Shown here one piece after another: positions 40,557 to 48,563 of a stretch of 64,000 nt of DNA. This DNA comes from Aeromicrobium sp. A1-2 (GTDB lineage Bacteria > Actinomycetota > Actinomycetes > Propionibacteriales > Nocardioidaceae), in assembly GCF_003443875.1 (NCBI RefSeq), contig NZ_CP027482.1:558001-622000 (forward strand), given 5' to 3'. Under the pieces are notes generated by a model. It was not told the DNA's origin. It did no database searches and saw nothing but the letters and a program-made list of their open reading frames with translations. Numbering within the stretch: the stretch's first letter is position 1; each line of letters starts with the position of its first letter. The position numbers and the translations under genes are program-made.

Positions 40557-41866
40557 TTCCCGAGGCTGGTGGGGGCCCAGGGGAGCTTGGCGCCACCGAA
40601 CTTGTGGGCCCGGATGTCGCCGGACCGGGCGTGACCCTCGAAGGACTCGATGCGTGCGGCCCGCCCGCACAGCTCGCCCAGGGAGGCGCTCGCTGCGGGA
40701 TCGGTCACCTCCTGGTAGGTCACGGTCTTGAGGTACTTGCCGACCCAGAGTCCGCCGGTGTAGCGAGCCGAACCGCGCGTGGGGAGCGTGTGGTTGGTTC
40801 CGATCACCTTGTCGCCGTACGAGACGCACGTACCCTCGCCGAGGAACAGTGCGCCATAGTCGCGCATCTTCTCGAGGGCCTCGCGAGGGTTCTGCGTGAG
40901 GACCTGCACGTGCTCGGAAGCAAACTCATCGGCAACCGCGTAGGCCTCGTCGAGGGAGCCGACGACGATGACCTCGCCATGATCGCGCCACGCGGGACCA
41001 GCGAAGTCGTTGGTCGGCATGCCGGGCAGAATTTCTTCGATGAGCTCCATCGCCCGACGAGCCAGCGACTCCGACGTCGTGATGAGCACCGCCGGAGAGT
41101 CAGGGCCGTGCTCGGCCTGGCTGAGCAGGTCGACTGCGACGGTGAACGGGTCAGCGTGATCGTCGGCGATGACGAGGACCTCGGTGGGTCCAGCGAACAG
41201 GTCGATGCCGACCTCGCCGAACAGCTGACGTTTGGCCTCCGCGACGTACGCGTTGCCGGGACCGGCGAGCATGTTGACCTTGCCGATCGTCTCGGTGCCG
41301 ACCGCCATGGCTGCGACGGCCTGGGTGCCGCCGAGCAGGAAGATCTGGTCAGCGCCAGCGAGGTGCATCGCTGCGACAGTCGCGGCCGGAATCTCGCCAC
41401 GGATCGGCGGCGTGCACGCGGTGACGCGTTCGACGCCGGCGACCTTCGCCGTCACGACGGTCATGTGAGCCGACGCGACGAGCGGGTAGCGACCGCCGGG
41501 CACGTATGCACCTGCGGCGGTGACGGGGATGTTCTTCTGACCCAACAGCACGCCGGGCTCTGTCTCGACCTCGAAATCGTGCAAGGAGTCTTTCTGGAGC
41601 TGGGCGAAGTTGCGCACGCGAGCCTGGACGGAGCGGATGTCCTCGATGGCCTGTTCGGGCACCGTGGCGACGATCTTCTCGATGTCCTCTGCACTCAGCA
41701 GAAAGTTGTCGGGTGACCACTTGTCGAACTTCTCGGAGTACTCCCGGACGGCCGCGTCGCCTCGCTCGCGAACGTCGGCGATCACAGTTGTCACGGTGTC
41801 CTTGACGCCATCAAGGCGGCTGTCGTCGGCGCCGACCGTAGCGGGGGACTTGAGGTGCTTGGGCAT
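40553..41866 (-). CDS. Histidinol dehydrogenase-family enzyme, catabolic (HpsN-like)
   Basis: The 437-residue protein is of HisD length. Family residues are visible: 'AYVPGGRYPLVASAHMTVVT', 'GPGNAYVAEAKRQLFG', the metal/substrate site 'LLSQAEHGPDSPAVLIT', 'FASEHVQVLTQNP', 'IGTNHTLPTRGSARYTGGLW' and 'EGHARSGDIRAHKFGG'. No other histidine-biosynthesis gene is nearby; its partners are an SDR and a divergent LacI regulator. HisD-like proteins in this setting oxidise a primary alcohol to an acid in two NAD-dependent steps, as HpsN does with 2,3-dihydroxypropanesulfonate. The substrate here is unproven. ATG 41866 has AGGAG upstream. Confidence 0.85.
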   Translation of the reverse strand: MPKHLKSPATVGADDSRLDGVKDTVTTVIADVRERGDAAVREYSEKFDKWSPDNFLLSAEDIEKIVATVPEQAIEDIRSVQARVRNFAQLQKDSLHDFEVETEPGVLLGQKNIPVTAAGAYVPGGRYPLVASAHMTVVTAKVAGVERVTACTPPIRGEIPAATVAAMHLAGADQIFLLGGTQAVAAMAVGTETIGKVNMLAGPGNAYVAEAKRQLFGEVGIDLFAGPTEVLVIADDHADPFTVAVDLLSQAEHGPDSPAVLITTSESLARRAMELIEEILPGMPTNDFAGPAWRDHGEVIVVGSLDEAYAVADEFASEHVQVLTQNPREALEKMRDYGALFLGEGTCVSYGDKVIGTNHTLPTRGSARYTGGLWVGKYLKTVTYQEVTDPAASASLGELCGRAARIESFEGHARSGDIRAHKFGGAKLPWAPTSLGK

Positions 41867-41904
41867 GTCATCTCCTAGTGGGGTGGTAAAGATCACCATT
41901 CGAC

Positions 41905-41916
41905 GCATACGTATAC
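41905..41916. promoter_or_regulatory. LacI-type operator between divergent genes
   Basis: GCATACGTATAC with the palindromic core ATACGTAT lies in the 75 bases between the histidinol-dehydrogenase-like gene and the LacI regulator. It differs from the GGCAACCGSTTGCC boxes found further right, so it is the likely site of this first LacI protein only. Confidence 0.6.
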
Positions 41917-41941
41917 TTGTCAACGTTGGGAGGGTTATTGG

Positions 41942-42952
41942 ATGAAAAAGATCACGAGCTTCGACGTGGCGAAGCTGGCCGGGGTTTCGCAGCCGACGGT
42001 GTCACGGGCGTTGCGAAACCTGCCCGGGACATCGCCGGAAACGCGGCAGCGAGTCATCGAGGCGGCCTCGTCGCTCTCCTATGTGCGCAGCGAGTCCGGA
42101 CGCACACTCTCGACGCGGCGGACGCAGCGGATTGCGGTCGTCTCGGAAGCCTTGACCAATCCGTACTACCCAGAACTGGTCGAGCCCATGCGGCAACGCC
42201 TGCACGAGAACGGCTACCGCACCGCGATAGTAGCCAGCGCAGGTGACGACGGGGTGGACCTGGAGGCCCTGACTGATGGCTCGTACGACGGAGCCATTCT
42301 CACCACGACGGGTCGCTGGTCTCGGCTTCCTCGCGACCTGACCGAGCACGGAGTGCCGCATGTGCTGGCCAATCGTGTGCTCGACCACGCCGAGGCGCAC
42401 AGTTGTGCAGTCGACAACGAGTCGGGCGCCCAGATGGTGTGCGAGCTCTTGGCCGAGTTCGGCCACTCGGTCGTCGCGTCGATCCAGGGGCCGGCGGACA
42501 CTTCCACAGCTCGGGAGCGGGACGACGCCGTGCGGCGGGCACTTCGCGAGACTGGGATCGCGGTCAAGCGGTCATTGACCCGCCGGGCGACGTTCACCCA
42601 CGACGCCGGCATGGAGGCTGCGATGTCGTTGTTGGTGTCCGAGCCGCGTCCGACAGCAATCATCTGTGGCAACGACGTGATGGCCATGGGGGCATTGTCC
42701 GCGGCTCGGGTGTTGGGCATTCGGGTGCCGGAGGACGTGTCGATCGTCGGGTTCGACGACATCTCTATGAGCGCGTGGCCGCACGTGGGACTCACGACAG
42801 TGCGCTGCGATCTCGAGGCGCTTGCGGCGGGCGCAGTTGATCTCCTGCTGAGGGAGATTCGTGATCCGGGTCAAGCTCCGATCGTCACGCGGTATCCCGT
42901 GAGTCTCGTGCGGCGCCGGACGCACGGGCCTGCGAACAAGTCTGCGTCCTGA
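41942..42952 (+). CDS. LacI-family transcriptional regulator (first)
   Basis: A 336-residue LacI protein with N-terminal HTH ('TSFDVAKLAGVSQPTVSRAL', residues 5-24), the hinge-helix region 'SGRTLSTRRTQRIAVVSE' and a periplasmic-binding-type effector domain ending in 'SIVGFDDISMSAWPHVGLTT'. It is divergent from the histidinol-dehydrogenase-like/SDR operon with a palindrome between. It probably represses that operon and is relieved by a small sugar-acid-type inducer. The first hinge residues differ from those of the second LacI protein, matching the different box. Confidence 0.92.
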   Translation: MKKITSFDVAKLAGVSQPTVSRALRNLPGTSPETRQRVIEAASSLSYVRSESGRTLSTRRTQRIAVVSEALTNPYYPELVEPMRQRLHENGYRTAIVASAGDDGVDLEALTDGSYDGAILTTTGRWSRLPRDLTEHGVPHVLANRVLDHAEAHSCAVDNESGAQMVCELLAEFGHSVVASIQGPADTSTARERDDAVRRALRETGIAVKRSLTRRATFTHDAGMEAAMSLLVSEPRPTAIICGNDVMAMGALSAARVLGIRVPEDVSIVGFDDISMSAWPHVGLTTVRCDLEALAAGAVDLLLREIRDPGQAPIVTRYPVSLVRRRTHGPANKSAS

Positions 42953-42967
42953 CAATTGAACGGCGTG

Positions 42968-42983
42968 TTGGCAACCGCTTGCC
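42968..42983. promoter_or_regulatory. LacI box upstream of the MoxR/VWA pair
   Basis: TTGGCAACCGCTTGCC contains GGCAACC-GC-TTGCC, near-identical to boxes at 46925, 48457, 48476 and 54298. It lies 52 bases before the MoxR-like start, placing the ATPase/VWA pair in the same regulon as the sugar genes. Confidence 0.7.
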
Positions 42984-43034
42984 GTCCGCGTAGGCTCGAT
43001 GTCAGCCAACAGCCGATGTGGACCTAGGAGCACG

Positions 43035-43928
43035 ATGTCGATAGTTCGTGAGGAAGCAACCCACTTCGCCGCCCCCGAGATCGTCGGACGTGAGCGAGAG
43101 AGTCGCCTCGTGCTGGCGGCGGTCAGGGCGGGGCGAGACATTTTGCTCGAGGGCCCGCCTGGCACCTCGAAGTCGACGCTGCTGCGATCGGTCAGCCAGA
43201 GCTGGGGCGTGGGATTCCACCTTGTTGAGGGCAATGCGGAACTCACCCCGGCGCGACTGGTTGGTCATCACGACCCAGCGCGAGTGCTGGCTGAAGGCTA
43301 CTCGGCCGATGCGTTCGTGCCAGGCCCGCTCATTGAGGCGATGCGTGCCGGATCGTTCCTCTACATCGAGGAGCTCAATCGGGCGCCCGAGGACACCTTG
43401 AACATGCTGCTGGCAGCGATGGCGGACCGCGCCGTGGTGGTCCCACGGTTCGGCGTGGTCGAAGCGGCGCCCACATTCCGCCTGCTGGCTTCGATGAACC
43501 CGTTCGACAACATTGGCACCGGACGGATCTCAGACTCGGTCTACGACCGATGGTGCCGCTTGGTCGTGGACTACCAAAGTCCGGACGAGGAGGAGGCGAT
43601 CGTCGCTGCTCGCGTGCCCGGCGTCGCGCTCGATCTGGCGGCGGACGCCGTGGCGATCACGCGTGCGACGCGGAACCACCCCGAGTTGCGTCGTGGCTCG
43701 TCGGTACGAGGCGCCATCGATCTGGCAGCCATCGCGAGGGAACTGGCGGAGGTGGATGAGTCGCAGGACCGGCCGATGGTCGTGCTCGACTCTGCAATGC
43801 TCGCGCTCTCTGCCCGCATCGCTGTCGATGAGACCTCCGAACGGACTGTCGAGCAGGTCATCACGCAGATCTGGGAGGACCATTTTTTTTCCGAGCCCGG
43901 CCTGAATCGCCGGGCTCGTCCAGCCTGA
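43035..43928 (+). CDS. MoxR-type AAA+ ATPase
   Basis: The 297-residue protein has Walker A 'GPPGTSKST' (40-48), Walker B-like 'GSFLYIEELNRAPEDTLN', and 'LLASMNPFDNIGTGRISD' (sensor 1 region). A C-terminal helical lid follows. MoxR ATPases work with VWA proteins as metal- or cofactor-insertion chaperones, and a VWA gene follows here after 20 bases. TAGGAG lies before the ATG at 43035. The last dozen residues after a run of eight T ('SEPGLNRRARPA') look unlike the family end. A -1 shift at that run would enter the VWA frame. Confidence 0.87.
   Translation: MSIVREEATHFAAPEIVGRERESRLVLAAVRAGRDILLEGPPGTSKSTLLRSVSQSWGVGFHLVEGNAELTPARLVGHHDPARVLAEGYSADAFVPGPLIEAMRAGSFLYIEELNRAPEDTLNMLLAAMADRAVVVPRFGVVEAAPTFRLLASMNPFDNIGTGRISDSVYDRWCRLVVDYQSPDEEEAIVAARVPGVALDLAADAVAITRATRNHPELRRGSSVRGAIDLAAIARELAEVDESQDRPMVVLDSAMLALSARIAVDETSERTVEQVITQIWEDHFFSEPGLNRRARPA
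43883..43917 (+). other. T8 run plus 9-bp stem-loop at the MoxR/VWA junction
   Basis: T8 occupies 43883-43890 and reads T TTT TTT in the MoxR frame. A GAGCCCGGC/GCCGGGCTC stem with a 7-base loop occupies 43893-43917. From the run onward the -1 frame is open into the VWA coding frame. This is the geometry of a programmed frameshift or transcriptional slippage site, though the 2-3 base spacer is shorter than usual. Confidence 0.45.
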
Positions 43929-43948
43929 ATCTTCCAGTTGTACCGGAG

Positions 43949-44911
43949 GTGGGGGACCGACCAGGTCGGGTGCCTGACCTGACGCCGTTGCGCCGCAAGC
44001 CCAAGGCCCTCGCAGCCAGCCCCGACTTGTTCGTCCCCGGCGCCAAGCCGACCGGGCGACTTGAGGAAGTCGAGGATACGACGGGTGATCTTGATGGGCT
44101 TCTGGGTGCGCCGACCTCGGCGATGAGCCGGCGAGTGTCCTCTGAGCGGGACCTGGCCGAACTGCTCGAGAACGAATACGTGGACCCCGACGCTGCCGCC
44201 CTGGCCAAGCAACTTGCGCGACGGATGTCCGCCACGTGGCGCAGGCGGCGGGCCGATTGTGAAAGCACGACGGGTCGACTTCGCTCGGTTCCATACCGAC
44301 ACGGCTCGAGCGAGATCGACGTGGACCGGACGCTCGACGTGCTGGTGGAACGCCGACCGCTCCAAGAGCGCGACATCATTGTCAGGGAGCGGTTGGGGTC
44401 CAGGCGTGCGACTGCGCTCATCGTGGACGTGTCAGGGTCCATGCGCGGAGAAAAGATGCTCATGACGGCCGCCGCGGTCGGCGCCATGAGCGCTGAGTTC
44501 GACAGGCGATCCGAGGAGTTTGCCGTGATCGCGTTCTGGTCCGAGGCCGCGGTGCTGAAGTCGTTCGCGGGCTCGGTGGGCGATGGTGTGGTGCTCGACC
44601 GTTTGCTCAGGATTCCAGCCCGCGGGCTGACCAACATCGAGTTCGCCTTCAGGGTCGCCAACGACCAGTTGTCGCAGTCCTCAGCGCCTCGTCGTGACGC
44701 GATCGTACTGACCGATGCGATGCACAATGCGGGCGGTGACCCGCGTCTGGTCGCGCGAAGCTTGCCACGGCTGCACGTGTTGCTCGAGACCGATGGCGAA
44801 CACGACGAGGGGCTGGCCCGAGAGATGGCAAACCTCGGACGCGGCGGACTCGCGCGCGTGGCCAGCCATCGTGATGTCGGACCGGCATTGTCGCGACTGC
44901 TCGGCGACTGA
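43949..44911 (+). CDS. VWA-domain protein, MoxR partner (chelatase/CoxE-like)
   Basis: The 320-residue protein has a low-complexity N-terminus rich in charge, then a von Willebrand A domain whose MIDAS motif DxSxS is 'LIVDVSGSMRGEKMLMTAAA'. The later metal-site Thr and Asp lie near 'RGLTNIEFAF' and 'IVLTDAMHNAGGD'. Annotated from GTG 43949, which has CCGGAGG before it. The frame is open upstream to the T8 run, so a fusion to the ATPase is possible. MoxR/VWA pairs drive assembly of metallo-enzymes or large complexes; the client here is unknown. Confidence 0.85.
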   Translation: MGDRPGRVPDLTPLRRKPKALAASPDLFVPGAKPTGRLEEVEDTTGDLDGLLGAPTSAMSRRVSSERDLAELLENEYVDPDAAALAKQLARRMSATWRRRRADCESTTGRLRSVPYRHGSSEIDVDRTLDVLVERRPLQERDIIVRERLGSRRATALIVDVSGSMRGEKMLMTAAAVGAMSAEFDRRSEEFAVIAFWSEAAVLKSFAGSVGDGVVLDRLLRIPARGLTNIEFAFRVANDQLSQSSAPRRDAIVLTDAMHNAGGDPRLVARSLPRLHVLLETDGEHDEGLAREMANLGRGGLARVASHRDVGPALSRLLGD

Positions 44912-45046
44912 AAGCGTCAAGGTGTCGTAGGTCGACTGTTCCGACGCGGGGTCAGGTGACGGCTTGTCACATGAGCCCGATGTGGTAACTTCCGGATTCA
45001 GGAGAGCGGTTGCATCGCGAGTCCATTCCCTCCAGAGGAGATCAGC

Positions 45047-46054
45047 ATGGTGCGTCACCAGACCACCATTTACGATGTCGCACGCAGCGCGGGAGTTGCG
45101 ACATCAACAGTGTCTCGAGCGTTCACCCAACCTTCACGCATCAACGAGAAGACCGTCGCGAAGGTGCTGGCGGCAGCAGAAGCTCTGGGTTACTCGCCTA
45201 ATCGCACGGCCCGTGGACTGAGCACAGGGCGGACCAACAACCTCGCCATGGTGGTGCCGAATATCGGGAACCCCTTCTTTGCGCAGTTCATGCGTTCGTT
45301 CCACTCAAGGGCTCAGGATCGTGGTCACTCGGTCTACCTGATCGATACCGATGAGAATCCCGACGAGGAGAAGTTATGGATCAAGCGGGTCGCTTCACAG
45401 GTTGACGGCATTGCGCTGGTCTCTCCTCGAATGTCGGTCGATGACCTGATCGAGGCGACCGACCAAGGCGACTTCGTGGTGGTCAATCGAGAGATTGCCG
45501 GTCGCGCATGCATTTGGACTGATTCGGCTCCGGCGCTCCGGGAGGCGTTCGCCGATCTGGTCGAGTTCGGGCACCGCCGGGTGGTCTACATGCGGGGGCC
45601 GGTCGGCGGATACAGCGACGCGATCCGGCGCCGAAGCTCTCGCACCGTCGCGCGAGAGGTCGGTGTCGAGATCAACATCACGGGCCCGCAGCGAGATGAG
45701 ACCTCAGCCGCGATCGAAGCGCTCGACCTGCTGGAGGAGGTCGGTGCGACCGCGGTTGTGGCGCACAGCGATGCTGCCGCGATCACGCTGATCTCACAGT
45801 GCCGTAAACGCGGACTGGACGTGCCGACAGACCTCAGTGTCCTGGGCCATGACGACATCCAGTTCGCATCCGTGCTGCACCCGGCGCTGACCACCATCTC
45901 CGCGCAGACCGAGGAAATCGGGCGGCAGGCGGCCGATGCCCTCATCGACATCGTCGAACGGGATGCGCGCGGTGAGGCTGGTTCGCCACCTCTGCAGCTG
46001 AGCCTCAGCGCGTCGTACGTCAGGCGCGAATCGGTAGCCCCCGCCGCGCGGTGA
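45047..46054 (+). CDS. LacI-family transcriptional regulator (second)
   Basis: A 335-residue LacI protein with HTH 'TTIYDVARSAGVATSTVSRA' (residues 6-25), hinge 'NRTARGLSTGRTNNLAMVVP' and an effector domain with 'LSVLGHDDIQFASVLHPALT'. It stands at the centre of the catabolic region. The GGCAACCGSTTGCC boxes at 42968, 46925, 48457, 48476 and 54298 are classic LacI-family half-site pairs, and this is the likely regulator for all of them. Its own promoter has only a degenerate match (near 44990-45010). Confidence 0.92.
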   Translation: MVRHQTTIYDVARSAGVATSTVSRAFTQPSRINEKTVAKVLAAAEALGYSPNRTARGLSTGRTNNLAMVVPNIGNPFFAQFMRSFHSRAQDRGHSVYLIDTDENPDEEKLWIKRVASQVDGIALVSPRMSVDDLIEATDQGDFVVVNREIAGRACIWTDSAPALREAFADLVEFGHRRVVYMRGPVGGYSDAIRRRSSRTVAREVGVEINITGPQRDETSAAIEALDLLEEVGATAVVAHSDAAAITLISQCRKRGLDVPTDLSVLGHDDIQFASVLHPALTTISAQTEEIGRQAADALIDIVERDARGEAGSPPLQLSLSASYVRRESVAPAAR

Positions 46055-46095
46055 CTGCAGCCAGGTTCGCTCGGGCCGAGTCACCGCGCTGACTG

Positions 46096-46887
46096 CTACA
46101 TCGCCGATGGCTGGCCGTCGTCGATCGATGCGGCGGTGCCGATGTAGGCGGTGAGCGATTTCGCCATCAGGTCGTGACCGGTGATCAACAGGATGTCCGC
46201 ACCGCGCGCTCGCCACGAGGACATGGCGGCCGGGGGGGGGGCCAGCATGGCGAGCACCTTGGGCGAGCCCGCAACGGCTTCGCTCACCACTGCAACCGCA
46301 GCTTCCGCGGCGGCGCTGTCGAGATGTCCCGCGGGGTCGCGCATCGACATTGACAGGTCGTTCGACCCGATCCAGATGCCGCTGACGCCGTCGACCCCGA
46401 GGATGTCGTCGACCGCCTCCACACCGGGCATATCTTCGATCTGGCAGATCACGATGGTGTTCTGTCTGGCGTCGGCGAGCGCGGCCTCGAGCTGAGCGGT
46501 GCCCTGTCCGCCGGCGCGGGTGGTGAGTGCGAGCCCACGGTGGCCGAACGGTGGGTAGTGGGCCGTAGTCGTTGCGCGCTGGGCGTCAGCGACCGAGCTG
46601 ACGTGCGGCACGACGACGCCGACAGCCCCGGCGTCCAGGGCTGCCTGGATGTACGGCGTCTCGTTCGCAGGCACTCGGACGAGGACTGGGATGCCCGCGG
46701 AGTCTGCCGCACGAACATGGTGCTCCAGTTCGGTGTCAGAACCTGCGCCATGCTCTGTGTCGATGATGACCAGGTCCGCATTGCAGTGCCCGGCCATCTC
46801 GACCACGGCTGGGCACGGCATCTTGAGTACCACGCCCACGAGCGGTCGGTCCTGGTTCAGGTTGAGTGAGATTCGCTGACTGGTCAC
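46096..46887 (-). CDS. HpcH/HpaI-family aldolase
   Basis: GTG 46887 with GGAG upstream gives 263 residues. The barrel shows 'VVLKMPCPAVVEMAGHCNAD', 'LVIIDTEHGAGSDTELEHHV' (acid/base His region), 'VLVRVPANETPYIQAALDAG', 'GVVVPHVSSVADAQRATTT' and 'ICQIEDMPGVEAVDDILGVD' (metal Glu/Asp). Such class II aldolases cleave 2-keto-3-deoxy acids to pyruvate and an aldehyde. A run of ten G (46232-46241) encodes Pro-Pro-Pro in its C-terminal third and is a possible slippage or error site. It is divergent from the cupin/lactonase genes over a LacI box. Confidence 0.88.
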   Translation of the reverse strand: MTSQRISLNLNQDRPLVGVVLKMPCPAVVEMAGHCNADLVIIDTEHGAGSDTELEHHVRAADSAGIPVLVRVPANETPYIQAALDAGAVGVVVPHVSSVADAQRATTTAHYPPFGHRGLALTTRAGGQGTAQLEAALADARQNTIVICQIEDMPGVEAVDDILGVDGVSGIWIGSNDLSMSMRDPAGHLDSAAAEAAVAVVSEAVAGSPKVLAMLAPPPAAMSSWRARGADILLITGHDLMAKSLTAYIGTAASIDDGQPSAM

Positions 46888-46924
46888 AAGTTCTCCATGT
46901 GTTGAGGGTGGACCTTTGACATTA

Positions 46925-46940
46925 TGGCAACCGGTTGCGA
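46925..46940. promoter_or_regulatory. LacI box between the aldolase and cupin genes
   Basis: TGGCAACCGGTTGCGA contains the perfect palindrome GCAACCGGTTGC. It sits in the divergent promoter region, 38 bases from the aldolase start and 57 bases from the cupin start, so it can serve both. Confidence 0.78.
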
Positions 46941-46997
46941 ACATGTCCATATACATCGACAGGCACCCACTGGTGCATCTTGAGAGGGTGGACTCTG

Positions 46998-47441
46998 ATG
47001 GTTCGACGGGTATTCACAGCGCAGGACGCGGACGGCAAATCGTGTGTGCACCAGGACGCGGAAGCCGGCAGCGTCCATCACCTGATCGAGGCGGGGCTGG
47101 TCTTTCACGAGCTTTGGCGCACCGCCGGACCATTGGCCTCCAACCACGGCAATGCGGACCCGGTGCCCGAGGCGCTAGAGGTAATGCCTGAGCGCGGTGG
47201 CACGGCCCTGCGCCTCGTCGAGATCGCGCCGACCGAGCCCGGCGCGGTCGTGGAGATGCACGAGACCCCGACCACCGACTACAACATCGTGGTGGAGGGG
47301 TCCGTCCACGCAGTCAGTGACACCGGCGAGGTGGAGCTGAGCGCAGGTGACGTGCTGGTGCAGCGTGGAGGCCGACACGGGTGGCGCAATGGGAGCGGCC
47401 GCACGTGCAAGTTTGTCTCGGTGATGGTCAACGACCGGTGA
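46998..47441 (+). CDS. Cupin-domain protein (first)
   Basis: The 147-residue protein has one cupin fold: 'EMHETPTTDYNIVVEGSVHA' (motif 1), 'GDVLVQRGGRHGWRNGSG' (motif 2 with its His) and a long N-terminal segment ('HHLIEAGLVFHELWRTAGPL'). It is a paralogue of the protein at 54356, with the same 'LVFHE-W', 'DYN-I' and 'GDVLVQRG' blocks. It may isomerise or bind a sugar acid; a metal site with one His fewer than usual is possible. The lactonase start overlaps its stop. Confidence 0.82.
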   Translation: MVRRVFTAQDADGKSCVHQDAEAGSVHHLIEAGLVFHELWRTAGPLASNHGNADPVPEALEVMPERGGTALRLVEIAPTEPGAVVEMHETPTTDYNIVVEGSVHAVSDTGEVELSAGDVLVQRGGRHGWRNGSGRTCKFVSVMVNDR

Positions 47442-48367
47442 CTGCCTCGCCGCCTGCGCCTGCCATGCGGACAAGCATTCCGCGAGTTCAGTGGCATTTC
47501 GAGACGATCGCCACAGATCTGGGGTTCGTAGAGGGACCCGTCATCGTGGGCGCCGGCGTCATCGTCGTGTCGTTGGACCGAGGCCATGTGTACGAGATCG
47601 GCGTGGACGGGCCCACCCTCCTGTCGTCGCCGGGCGGTGCCCCGAACGGGGCCGTAGTCGACCGGCACGGAACGGTATACGTCGCCCAGAACGGTGGGCA
47701 CTGGCCTGGAGTCGTTCGCCGCTCCCAACCCGGTGGACTGCAGGCAATTCACCCAGATGGTCGTGTGACGTGGGTGTCGCTCGATCCGGTGTTTCCGACT
47801 GATTTGTGCATCGGCCCCGACGGGTGGGTCTATCTGACCGACTCGACGCGCAACCAGAAATACGACGACGGCCGGCTGTGGCGGTGCAACCCGAGCACGG
47901 GGTCGAGTGAACTGCTGCACTCCGTGCCGTGGTTCCCGAACGGCATCACGTTCGGTCCGGACGACCGCCTCTATGTGGCGTCCAGTGGCGACAAGCGCAT
48001 CTATGTGTGCGATTGGGATTCTGGTCAGGTCGGGCCGCCTCGCGTCTTCTGCGAGCTCCCCGAAGGTCGGCCCGATGGGCTGGCCTTCGATGCTGACGGC
48101 ACCCTGCTTGTCGCGGCCGTCGGGTCCGATGGTGGGCCTGGCTTCATCGCGCTGGTGACACCGCAAGGGGAGGTCGCGCAGATCGTGGAGATCGGCGCCA
48201 GCACCCACTACACCAACCTGGCGCTCGGCACGGACGAGCACCGACTGGTCCTCACCGACGCCACAACCGGCGCGGTGCTGGTGACGCGGGACCACGCCGT
48301 GCTTGGGCTGGAACTTCACCCATTTCGTGACCACGACTCGCTGGAGCCAGGCCACTCGATCGCCTGA
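47438..48367 (+). CDS. SMP-30/gluconolactonase-type lactonase
   Basis: GTG at 47438 overlaps the cupin stop and gives a 309-residue six-bladed propeller protein. Typical phrases are 'LGFVEGPVIVGAGVIVVSLD' (metal Glu), 'PFVFPTDLCIGPDGWVYLTD'-like strands, 'WFPNGITFGPDDRLYVASSG' (Asn/Asp site) and 'RPDGLAFDADGTLLVAAVG'. These enzymes hydrolyse sugar lactones in a Ca- or Zn-dependent reaction. An ATG at 47465 is an alternative start. In this pathway it would open a lactone formed by an upstream oxidation. Confidence 0.88.
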   Translation: MTASPPAPAMRTSIPRVQWHFETIATDLGFVEGPVIVGAGVIVVSLDRGHVYEIGVDGPTLLSSPGGAPNGAVVDRHGTVYVAQNGGHWPGVVRRSQPGGLQAIHPDGRVTWVSLDPVFPTDLCIGPDGWVYLTDSTRNQKYDDGRLWRCNPSTGSSELLHSVPWFPNGITFGPDDRLYVASSGDKRIYVCDWDSGQVGPPRVFCELPEGRPDGLAFDADGTLLVAAVGSDGGPGFIALVTPQGEVAQIVEIGASTHYTNLALGTDEHRLVLTDATTGAVLVTRDHAVLGLELHPFRDHDSLEPGHSIA

Positions 48368-48456
48368 GTCGACCCCGCGTCGCGAGATCCCGCTACGCCG
48401 TGGGCCGACTCGAAACCGGCGGGAGGGCTCTGTCGGCGGACGATTCACCGAATTTA

Positions 48457-48491
48457 TGGCAACCGCTTGACAAGATGGCAAGCGGTTGCCA
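48457..48491. promoter_or_regulatory. Tandem LacI boxes upstream of the mycofactocin-type SDR
   Basis: TGGCAACCGCTTGACA (48457-48472) and TGGCAAGCGGTTGCCA (48476-48491) are two head-to-tail boxes with centres 19 bases apart, about 73 bases before the SDR start. Two sites allow cooperative repression of the SDR and the ABC transporter genes behind it. Confidence 0.8.
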
Positions 48492-48563
48492 TTCTGGTGT
48501 GACTCGGGTCACGACTCGACCACATGCAGATCAGATGGAACGACTGAGAAGGAGCTTTTGACT

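Noticed and set aside
40553..41866. Calling the HisD-like gene a biosynthetic histidinol dehydrogenase
   Set aside because: No other histidine genes are near, and SDR and LacI partners point to catabolism.
43883..43917. Reading the T8/stem-loop as a transcription terminator
   Set aside because: On the plus strand the T run comes before the stem, not after it. On the minus strand the stem is followed by A residues. Neither is a terminator arrangement.
47279..48481. 400-codon minus-strand frame opposite the lactonase
   Set aside because: Shadow of the SMP-30 gene; no start signal or motif.
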